From assembly GCA_035041965.1 (NCBI GenBank), contig JAPYMA010003013.1:38164-102163 (forward strand): 64,000 nucleotides of DNA, read 5' to 3'. The translations under genes and the position numbers were made by a program. Positions 13,401 to 25,400 of the stretch are shown piece after piece. The stretch comes from Anisakis pegreffii (lineage: Eukaryota > Nematoda > Chromadorea > Rhabditida > Anisakidae). Under the pieces are notes generated by a model. It was given only the letters and a program-made list of their open reading frames with translations. It was not told the DNA's origin and searched no databases. Position 1 is the first letter of the stretch; every line of letters starts with the position of its first letter.

Positions 13401-16400
13401 GAAAGAATGCTAGATGTGTTAAGAACCTGTGATCAGGCGGATTAAAACTGCTTGTTATTCAACTGAGGAAGGGAAGTAGATTAGTGAATAAGTGCATTGC
13501 TGGAAAATTTGTGATAGCGTAACATTACCAACAATAGCGTGAATTATCACAAATTGACGAACCTCACTGAAAATATCCAGTGAAAACGATCTTTGAATCA
13601 TCAGGATAAGATATCAGCAAACATAAAATTGGGTATATCGTGAAACTTGACATTCAGCCGTAATTCTGCATCGTCACTGGTTCCAACCAAAATTTGTATT
13701 TCTTTATTCCACCCCATGCTTTCCGCAACAATTCACTGATCAATGACGATGCCGAAACTGCTTCCATCATATTATCCTGATCAGTTGAACTTGAAAAAAG
13801 CAATTATCCAGGAAAATCAAAAACATAGTCAAATATCCAGGGAAGCCAATGTCATCAGTTACCTTGAAGATATTCAGCACTGACTGTGGTCTGTGTTATG
13901 GCATGTGCTTAGAATTACTGTCTCCCATGCTCAATCATGACGAATTGCGTTTCGTTAAAATGATCGCATATAAATGCCACTTTGAAACATTGAGAGATTG
14001 AGCTAGAACAGCATGTTCAAAGAAGATCAGATGCAATGTATGATTGTATCGACTAAATCTTATGAAAATCTTTTCCAGAAAATGAATAATTGCTCTGTTC
14101 TTTCAGAAGATGAAAAATTGGAATCAAATGGATCGCTGGGATCAGTCAAAGATCGTATAGCGATATTTGAAATCCTGGGCAAGCCAAAGAAAGTGATTGA
14201 ACAGTCGCAAGATCAGTCAGTGTCAGAACAACAGCAACAACAACAGAAATTATCAACAGTTGAGATAATTGTGACACCTGTCACGCCGATACCATTCGAT
14301 GAAAAGGAGAGTGAAGATGATGAAGTGATTACTTCGGGAAGCTCTTCATCAACTACGGGTGAAAATTTTCATATTGAAGGAGATATGGATGAATGTAAGG
14401 AATATTCTATTCAACAATCGGTTACCAATACAGTCGCTCAAAAAATTGCTCAATACGGTAATAAAGATATTGATGATCTCCTAAAAGAATCTCAGGAGGT
14501 AATCAGGGAACATGTTGAATTGAATGAAACGGGTAAAGACAGTGAACAAAGACAACCAATACGTAGAATGATCGAAGAGTATTCAAGGAGGATATCTTAT
14601 GGAATTGAGCAAAAGGATGGATCAAAAGTACCACCTAAAGAAGAAGGTAGAATTACAAAAATGGAACCAAAGACATCCGAACGGATAACCGAGATATTAC
14701 CAGAAACAGAAGGTATAGAAGAAAAACGAAAAGAAGCAAAAGCGGACAGCAAAGAACGCAGATTCGTAGAAGGACCCGTACCTGAAGGAAATGAAATAAA
14801 ACAAGCCTTCGACACTATTACCCACGTTCCAAACGCGGAACTCGAATGGATCACTGATGACAATAGCAGTAGTAAGACTGAAAAGATTACAGAAGACCGC
14901 AGGCAGCAAACAGGTGTGGAGAAATATCCAGCGATCAAAGAGGTAATTGCAGGAAAACATCCGCAATCTAATGAACCGGAATTGGAAAGCAAACTAATAG
15001 TGGAGGAAGATTATTCAGAAACGAGCGATTCTTTTTTCGAGATCACCAAGCAATTTACCGATAGGAAAATACGTGAACAAAAACCTTTTCAATGTGACAC
15101 AGCTCGATTAGAACCAGAAGAAGGAATAAGAGATTCCCAAATAAATTATACGAAAATATCAGAAATACCTCATGAAAAAATTCGAAAGATCTCAGAAGAG
15201 GATGAAGGACAAGAAATTTCTACCTCGAAAAGAGATTCACCACAATCATTGTACGAAAAAAATCGTTATATAGAAGCAAGCGGCTCACTTCCACCGGTGC
15301 AATACGAGTATCATTACGATACTGTGTATGTACCAGCAGAAGATACACAAACAACAACGAATGAAATGCAACAAAAAGATTACGGAGGAAGAGAGGACCG
15401 TACCACCGGAATAATGCTGAAGAGAGATGATGAAATAATTCAAACCACTACAACCTTAATCCCCATCAAAGAATATGAAGACAATCAGCAACGGCTAAAA
15501 GAATCACAGCAAGACCTGAAAACAGAAGCAAAAACACAAAAACAAGTCATGAGTTCCAGCACAGCGCATAGCGATGACTGGGGCCATCAACAGCAAGTTG
15601 ATGAACGAGAAAGATTTGGACACATTCGATACGAACAATATGAAGCAAAATATCAATACAGTAGAACAGAACGCGTGGAAAAGGGAGCATTAAGAATATC
15701 AGAAGAATATAAAAATGAACAAAAACGATCGGAACATGGAACACCGTCCACCAACGGAGAAAGAGGGCCTAACTCCCCTCAAGAAAAAATATCCTTGTAT
15801 GGTTATGAAGCTGAAGACACCACCACTGGAAAAACATTGACGAAAGACGAGAAAATCGATGCCGAAACTGCTTCTTTCGCGCCTTCCGAAGGACATCAAT
15901 ACACCTATGAAATTAGGAAACAGATTGAGCCGACCACAAGCGATGAAGAATTCGGCATAGAAAAAGCATCACAACCACCTACACAGCACGAACCTGATAC
16001 CTCGACCGAAGCGCAAGTTACAACTCGTCTCTTCAAGCAGCAAATAAACAGTGAGAAAATTACTGGAAGGGAGCTGGCGGAAACACCGCATGAATACGTA
16101 TCCCAGCCGCAGAAGGAAATAACGTCGTTTGTGAAGACACACATGTCCACACCTCCTCACGACGAGAAGTTAGAATCTGGAGACGTAACTACTAAAGAAA
16201 CACTACAGATAGAAGAGAAGGTCGCCGATGAACATGCTTCGTCTGCAAATGTGGAAGAATGTAGCTTCGAAACAAAAGAAGAGGTTCATGCGGCCGGAGA
16301 AGAACAAGAAAGTCCTGAAGAAAAGGAGCGAACTGCAAGGCAACAAGCTAAATTTGGTAGCCCTGACGATGAAGAATCATACGTGAAGGACTCAACGTTC

Positions 16401-19400
16401 ACCTCAAAAATATTTGGATTCGCAAAGAAAGCGGGTATGGTTGCTGGTGGCGTTGTTGCTGCACCCGTAGCGTTGGCAGCAACCGGGGCTATTGCAGCAT
16501 ACGATGCTGTGTCTAAGCACAAAGGTCAAGAAGCGGGGAAAGAAGAATTTTCACCCGACGTGGAAACATCTCTTCATGACTATTCTGAACAACCGACTGG
16601 TCAAGCAGAGGAACGAGAAGTAGAGGAACGTTCAGTAGAGTCCGAAGACCAGGGGAGAAAAGAGAAAACATTGTTGCATGGGTACGAAGAAGGCGTTACC
16701 ACTGAACAAGCACCAAACAATGAAGATGAAATCGGCAATGAAGCTACTTCTTTCACACCTTCCAGAGAATTTGAATACACCAGTGAAACAAAGGAAGAGA
16801 TCTACACACCAACAAGCGAAAAAGAGTTCGGCGTAGAAAAAATACCACAGCCAACGACAAAACGCGAACCTCTCACCACTGCGGAAGAACAACTTGCAGC
16901 TCATGTCTTTGAACAAGAAATAACTACAGAGAAATTCTTTGGCACGGAGGTGGCAGAACCGCCTGAGGGATATCAATTCAAAACGGATGCAGAGGTCACC
17001 TCGCACGAGAAACCTGAAATCACTACAGCTACGTACGACGAGAAGTTTGAAACTGAAGAAGTGGTGATTGAAGAACCATTACCGAGAGATGAGGAATTTT
17101 CCGCTGAACCTGCTTCCATCGAAACTGTTGCATATGAAATCAAGGAAGAGGCCTACCCACCAACAGGAGAAGAAGAGTTCGGCGTACAACAGATACCAGA
17201 ACCAACGACAAGGCGAGAACGTGATACCACTACCGAGGAACAAGTTGCAGATCGCGGGATTGATCAGGAAATGCAAGCGGAGACATTCATTGGTACCGAG
17301 GTGGTAGAACCTCCTCAGGGATATGAATATAAAACGGAGGCAGAGTTCACTTCGCATGAGAAACCTGAAATCACCACTGCTGCGTGCGACGAAAAGTTTG
17401 AAACTGAAGAACTGATGACTGAAGAACCATTACAGAGAGAAAAGGAATTTACCGCTGAACCTGCTTCCTTCGAGAATGTTGCATATGATGTCAAGGGAGA
17501 TATCTCCCCAGCAATAAGCGAGGAAGAGTTCGGCGTACAAAAAGTGCGAGAACCAATCACAAAGCCGGAACTTGATGCCACTACCGAAGAACAACTTGCA
17601 GCTCACGTCTTTGAACAGGAAATGACTGCAGAGAAATTCGTTGGCACCGAGGTGGCAGAACCTCCTGAGGGAAACGAATTCAAGACGGAGGAAGAGTTCA
17701 CTTCGCACGAGAAACCTGAAATCACTGCAGGCACGTACGATGAGAAGTTTGAAACAGAAGAAGTGGTAACTGAAGAACCATTACGGAGAGAGCAGGAATT
17801 TCCCGCAGAACCCGCTTCCTTCGAGAATGTTACATATGAAATCAAGGAAGAGGCCTACCCACCAACAGGCGAAGAAGAGTTCGGCGTACAACAGGTACCA
17901 GAACCAACGACAAGGCGAGAGCGTGATACCACTACCGAGGAACAAGTTGCAGATCGCGAGATTGATCAGGAAATGCCGGCGGAGACATTCATTGGTACTG
18001 AGGCTGCCGAACGACCTGAGAGATACGAATTCAAAACGGAGGCAGAGGCCACATCGCACAAGAAACCTGAAATCACTACTGCTGCGTACGACGAGAAGTT
18101 TGAAACAGAAGAAGTGGTGACTGAAGAACCATTACGGAGAGAGGAGGAATTTCCCGCTGAACCTGCTTCCTTCGAGAATGTTACATATGAAGTCAAGGGA
18201 GATATCTCCCCAGCAATAAGCGAAGAAGAGTTCGGCGTACAAAAAGTGCGAGAACCAATGACAAAGCCGGAACATGATGCCACTACCGAAGAACAACTTG
18301 CAGCTTACGTCTTCGAACAGGAAATAACTGCAGAGAAATTCGTTGGCACCGAGGTGGCAGAACCTCCTGAGGGATACGAATTCAAGACGGAGGAAGAGTT
18401 CACTTCGCACGAGAAACCTGAAATCACTACAGCTACGTACGACGAGACGATTGAAACAGAAGAAGTGGTGACTGAAGAACCATTACGGAGGGAGGAGGAA
18501 TTTCCCGCAGAACCCGCTTCCATCGAGAATGTTACCTACGAAGTCAGTGGAGATATCTCTCCAGCAATAAGCGAAGAAGAGTTCGGCGTACAAAAAGTGC
18601 GAGAACCAATGACAAAGCAGGAACTTGATACCACTACTGAAGAACGAGTTGCAGCTAGCTTGATTGATCAGGAAATGTCAGCGGAGAAGTTCATTGGTAC
18701 CGAGGTTGTAGAACCTCCTGAGGGATATGAATTCAAAACGGAGGCAGAGGTGAGTTCGCAGGAGAAACCTGAAATCACCACTGCTGCGTACGACAAGAAG
18801 TTTGAAACTGAAGAAGTGTTGACTGGAGAACCATTACGGAGAGAACCTGCTTCCTTCGAGAATCTTGCATATGAAATCGAGGAAGAGGCCTACCCACCAA
18901 AAGGCGAAGAAGAGTTCGGCGTACAAAAAGTGCCAGAACCAACGACAAAACAGGAACCTCTCACCACTGCGAAAGAGCAACTTGCAGCTCATGTCTTTGA
19001 ACAGGAAATGACTGCAGAGAAATTCGTTGGCACCGAGGCGGCAGAACCTCCTGAGGGATACGAATTCAAGACGGAGGAAGAGTTCACTTCGCACGAGAAA
19101 CCTGAAATCACTACAGCTACGTACGACGAGAAGTTTGAAACAGAAGAAGTGGTGACTGAAGAGCCATTACGGAGAGAAGAGGAATTTACCGCTGAACCTG
19201 CTTCCTTCGAAAATGTTACAAATGAAATCAAGGAAGAGGCCTACCCACCAACAGGCAAAGAAGATTTCGGCGTACAAAAAGTGCCAGAACCAACGACGAG
19301 CCGAGAACTTGTTACCACTACCGAAGAACAACTTGCAGCTCACATCTTTGAACAGGAAATAACTGCAGAGAAATTCGTTGGCACCGAGGTGGCAGAACCT

Positions 19401-22400
19401 CCTGAGGGATACGAATTCAAGACGGAGGAAGAGTTCACTTCGCACGAGAAACCTGAAATCACTACAGCTACGTACGACGAGAAGTTTGAAACAGAAGAAG
19501 TGGTGACTGAAGAACCATTACGGAGAGAAGAGGAATTTCCCGCAGAACCTGCTTCCTTCGAGAATGTTACATATGAAATCAAGGAAGAGGCCTACCCACC
19601 AACAGACGAAGAAGAGCTCAGCTTACAACAGGTACCAGAACCAACGACAAGGCGAGAACGTGATACCACTACCGAGGAACAGGTTGCGGATCGCGAGATT
19701 GATCAGGAAATGCCAGCGGAGACATTCATTGGTACTGAGTTTGCAGAACCACCTGAGGGATACGAATTCAAAATTAGGGAAGGGTACGCGTCATTGGAGA
19801 AATCTGAAATGACCAATGCGGCGTATGACGAGAAGTTCGAATCAAAAGAATTGATCGATGAAGCTCCACTGCAGAACGAAGAGAAATTTCCGGCTGAATA
19901 TGCTCCATCAGCACATCTCGAAGAATACCGCTTCGAAGCAAAAGAGATTGATGCGGCCGCAGGAGAACAAGAAAGTCCTGAGCAAAAGGAGCGAACTGCA
20001 AGGCAAGAAGCTAAATTTGGTAGACCTGACGATGAAGAATCATACGTGAAGGACTCAACGTTAACCTCAAAAATATTTGGATTCGCAAAGAAAGCGGGTA
20101 TGGTTGCTGGTGGCGTTGTTGCTGCACCCGTAGCGTTGGCAGCAACGGGGGCTATTGCAGCATACGATGCTGTGTCTAAGCACAAAGGTCAAGAAGCGGG
20201 GAAAGAAGAATTTTTACCCGACGTGGAAACATCTCTTCATGACTATTCTGAACAACCGACTGGTCAAGCAGAGGAACGAGAAGTAGAGGAACGTTCAGTA
20301 GAGTCCGAAGACCAGGGGAGAATAGAGAAAACATTGTTGCATGGGTACGAAGAAGGTGTTACCACTGAACTAGCATCAAAGAATGAAGGAGAAATCGGCT
20401 ATGAAGCTACTTCTTTCGCACCTTCCAGAGAATATGAATACACCAGTGAAACAAAGGAAGAGATCTACACACCAACAAGCGAAAAAGAGTTCGGCGTAGA
20501 AAAAATACCACAGCCACCGACGAAACAGGAACCTCTCACCACTGCGAAAGAACAACTTGCAGCTCATGTCTTTGAACAGGAAATAACTACGGAGAAATTC
20601 GTTGGCACGGAGGTGGCAGAACCGCCTGAGGGATATGAATTCAAAACGGATGCAGAGGTCACTTCGCACGAGAAACCTGAAATCACTACTGCTGCGTACG
20701 ACGAGACGTTTGAAACAGAAGAAGTGGTGACTGAAGAACCATTACGGAGAGAGCAGGAATTTCCCGCAGAACCCGCTTCCTTCGAGAATGTTACATATGA
20801 AGTCAAGGGAGATATCTCCCCAGCAATAAGCGAAGAAGAGTTCGGCGTACAAAAGGTGCGAGAACCAATGACAAAGCCGGAACATGATGCCACTACCGAA
20901 GAACAACCTGCAGCTTACGTCTTCGAACAGGAAATAACTGCAGAGAAATTCGTTGGCACCGAGGTGGCAGAACCTCCTGAGGGATGCGAATTCAAGACGG
21001 AGGAAGAGTTTACTTCGCACGAGAAACCTGAAGTCACTACAGCTACGTACGACGAGAAGTTTGAAGCAGAAGAAGTGGCGACTGAAGAACCATTACGGAG
21101 AGAAGAGGAATTTCCCGCAGAACCTGCTTCCTTCGAGAATGTTACGTATGAAATCAAGGAAGAGGCCTACCGACCAACAGACGAAGAAGAGCTCGGCGTA
21201 CAACAGGTACCAGAACCAACGACAAGGCGAGAGCGTGATACCACTACCGAGGAACAAGTTGCAGATCGCGAGATTGATCAGGAAATGCCGGCGGAGACCT
21301 TCACTGGTACTGAGGCTGCCGAACGACCTGAGAGATACGAATTCAAAACGGAGGCAGAGGTCACTTCGCACAAGAAACCTGAAATCACTACTGCTGCGTA
21401 CGACGAGAAGTTTGAAACAGAAGAAGTGTTGACTGAAGAACCATTACGGAGAGAGGAGGAATTTCCCGCTGAACCTGCTTCCTTCGAGAATGTTGCATAT
21501 GATGTCAAGGGAGATATCTCCCCAGCAATAAGCGAAGAAGAGTTCGGCGTACAAAAAGTGCGAGAACCAATGACAATGCCGGAACTTGATACCACTACCG
21601 AAGAACAACTTGCAGCTCACGTCTTTGAGCAGGAAATGACTGCAGAGAAATTCGTTGGCACCGAGGTGGCAGAACCTCCTGAGGGATACGAATTCAAGAC
21701 GGAGGAAGAGTTCACTTCGCACGGGAAACCTGAAATCACTACAGGTACGTACGATGAGACGATTGAAACAGAAGAAGTGGTGACTGAAGAACCATTACGG
21801 AGGGAGGAGGAATTTCCCGCAGAACCCGCTTCCTTCGAGAATGTTACATATGAAGTCAAGGGAGATATCTCCCCATCAATAAGCGAAGAAGAGTTCGGCG
21901 TACAAAAAGTGCGAGAACCAATGACAAAGCCGGAACTTGATACAACTACCGAGGAACAACTTGCAGCTCACGTCTTCGAACAGGAAATAACTGCAGAGAA
22001 ATTCGTTGGCACCGAGGTGGCAGAACCTCCGGAGGGATACGAATTCAAGTCGGAGGAAGAGTTCACTTCGCACGAGAAACCTGAAGTCACTACAGCTACG
22101 TACGACGAGAAGTTTGCAGCAGAAGAAGTGGCGACTGAAGAACCATTACGGAGAGAAGAGGAATTTCCCGCAGAACCTGCTTCCTTCGAGAATGTTACAT
22201 ATGAAAGCAAGGAAGAGGCCTACCCACCAACAGACGAAGAAGAGCTCGGCGTACAACAGGTACCAGAACCAACGACAAGGCGAGAACGTGATACCACTAC
22301 CGAGGAACAAGTTGCGGATCGCGAGATTGATCAGGAAATGCCAGCGGAGACATTCATTGGTACTGAGTTTGCAGAACCACCTGAGGGATACGAATTCAAA

Positions 22401-25400
22401 ATTAGGGAAGGGTACGCGTCATTGGAGAAATCTGAAATGACCTCTGCGGCGTATGACGAGAAGTTCGAATCAAAAGAATTGATCGATGAAGCTCCACTGC
22501 AGAACGAAGAGAAATTTCCGGCTGAATATGCTCCATCAGCACATCTCGAAGAATACCGCTTCGAAGCAAAAGAGATTGATGCGGCCGCAGGAGAACAAGA
22601 AAGTCCTGAGCAAAAGGAGCGAACTGCAAGGCAAGAAGCTAAATTTGGTAGACCTGACGATGAAGAATCATACGTGAAGGACTCAACGTTAACCTCAAAA
22701 ATATTTGGATTCGCAAAGAAAGCGGGTATGGTTGCTGGTGGCGTTGTTGCTGCACCCGTAGCGTTGGCAGCAACGGGGGCTATTGCAGCATACGATGCTA
22801 TGTCTAAGCACAAAGGTCAAGAAGCGGGGAAAGAAGAATTTTCACCGGACGTGGAAACATCTCTTCATGACTATTCTGAACAACCGACTGGTCAAGCAGA
22901 GGAACGAGAAGTAGAGGAACGTTTAGTAGAGTCCGAAGACCAGGGGAGAAAAGAGAAAACATTGTTGCATGGGTACGAAGAAAGTGTTACCACTGAACAA
23001 GCACCAAAGAATGAAGGAGAAATCGGCTATGAAGCTACTTCTTTCGCACCTTCCAGAGAATATGAATACACCAGTGAAACAAAGGAAGAGATCTACACAC
23101 CAACAAGCGAAAAAGAGTTCGGCGTAGAAAAAATACCACAGCCACCGACGAAACAGGAACCTCTCACCACTGCGAAAGAGCAACTTGCAGCTCATGTCTT
23201 TGAACAGGAAATGACTGCAGAGAAATTCGTTGGCACCGAGGTGGCAGAACCTCCTGAGGGATACGAATTCAAGACGGAGGAAGAGTTCACTTCGCACGAG
23301 AAACCTGAAATCACTACAGCTACGTACGATGAGAAGTTTGAAACAGAAGAAGTGGTGACTGAAGAACCATTACGGAGAGAAGAGGAATTTACCGCTGAAC
23401 CTGCTTCCTTCGAAAATGTTACAAATGAAATCAAGGAAGAGGCCTACCCACCAACAGGCAAAGAAGATTTCGGCGTACAAAAAGTGCCAGAACCAACGAC
23501 GAGCCGAGAACTTGATACCACTACCGAAGAGCAACTTGCAGCTCACATCTTTGAACAGGAAATAACTGCAGAGAAATTCGTTGGCACCGAGGTGGCAGAA
23601 CCTCCTGAGGGATACGAATTCAAGACGGAGGAAGAGTTCACTTCGCACGAGAAACCTGAAATCACTACAGCTACGTACGATGAGAAGTTTGAAACAGAAG
23701 AAGTGGTGACTGAAGAACCATTACGGAGAGAGGAGGAATTTCCCGCTGAACCTGCTTCCTTCGAGAATGTTACATATGAAGTCAAGGGAGATATCTCCCC
23801 ATCAATAAGCGAAGAAGAGTTCGGCGTACAAAAAGTGCGAGAACCAATGACAAAGCCGGAACTTGATACAACTACCGAGGAACAACTTGCAGCTCACGTC
23901 TTCGAACAGGAAATAACTGCAGAGAAATTCGTTGGCACCGAGGTGGCAGAACCTCCTGAGGGATACGAATTCAAGACGGAGGAAGAGTTCACTTCGCACG
24001 AGAAACCTGAAATCACTACAGCTACGTACGACGAGACGATTGAAGCAGAAGAAGTGGTGACTGAAGAACCATTACGGAGAGAAGAGGAATTTCCCGCAGA
24101 ACCTGCTTCCTTCGAGAATGTTACATATGAAAGCAAGGAAGAGGCCTACCCACCAACAGACGAAGAAGAGCTCGGCGTACAACAGGTACCAGAACCAACG
24201 ACAAGGCGAGAACGTGATACCACTACCGAGGAACAAGTTGCGGATCGCGAGATTGATCAGGAAATGCCAGCGGAGACATTCATTGGTACTGAGTTTGCAG
24301 AACCACCTGAGGGATACGAATTCAAAATTAGGGAAGGGTACGCGTCATTGGAGAAATCTGAAATGACCTCTGCGGCGTATGACGAGAAGTTCGAATCAAA
24401 AGAATTGATCGATGAAGCTCCACTGCAGAACGAAGAGAAATTTCCGGCTGAATATGCTCCATCAGCACATCTCGAAGAATACCGCTTCGAAGCAAAAGAG
24501 ATTGATGCGGCCGCAGGAGAACAAGAAAGTCCTGAGCAAAAGGAGCGAACTGCAAGGCAAGAAGCTAAATTTGGTAGACCTGACGATGAAGAATCATACG
24601 TGAAGGACTCAACGTTAACCTCAAAAATATTTGGATTCGCAAAGAAAGCGGGTATGGTTGCTGGTGGCGTTGTTGCTGCACCCGTAGCGTTGGCAGCAAC
24701 GGGGGCTATTGCAGCATACGATGCTGTGTCTAAGCACAAAGGTCAAGAAGCGGGGAAAGAAGAATTTTCACCCGACGTGGAAACATCTCTTCATGACTAT
24801 TCTGAACAACCGACTGGTCAAGCAGAGGAACGAGAAGTAGAGGAACGTTCAGTAGAGTCCGAAGACCAGGGGAGAAAAGAGAAAACATTGTTGCATGGGT
24901 ACGAAGAAAGTGTTACCACTGAACAAGCACCAAAGAATGAAGGAGAAATCGGCTATGAAGCTACTTCTTTCGCACCTTCCAGAGAATATGAATACACCAG
25001 TGAAACAAAGGAAGAGATCTACACACCAACAAGCGAAAAAGAGTTCGGCGTAGAAAAAATACCACAGCCACCGACGAAACAGGAACCTCTCACCACTGCG
25101 AAAGAGCAACTTGCAGCTCATGTCTTTGAACAAGAAATGACTGCAGAGAAATTCGTTGGCACCGAGGCGGCAGAACCTCCTGAGGGATACGAATTCAAGA
25201 CGGAGGAAGAGTTCACTTCGCACGGTAAACCTGAAATCACTACAGCTACCTACGACGAGACGATTGAAACAGAAGAAGTGGTGACTGAAGAGCCATTACG
25301 GAGAGAAGAGGAATTTCCCGCAGAACCTGCTTCCTTCGAGAATGTTACATATGAAAGCAAGGAAGAGGCCTACCCACCAACAGACGAAGAAGAGCTCGGC

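Noticed and set aside
17079..25223. Many antisense open frames of 80-160 codons repeating every 351 bp
   Set aside because: They are exact shadows of the in-frame 351-bp repeat; a stop-free antisense frame in one unit recurs in all.
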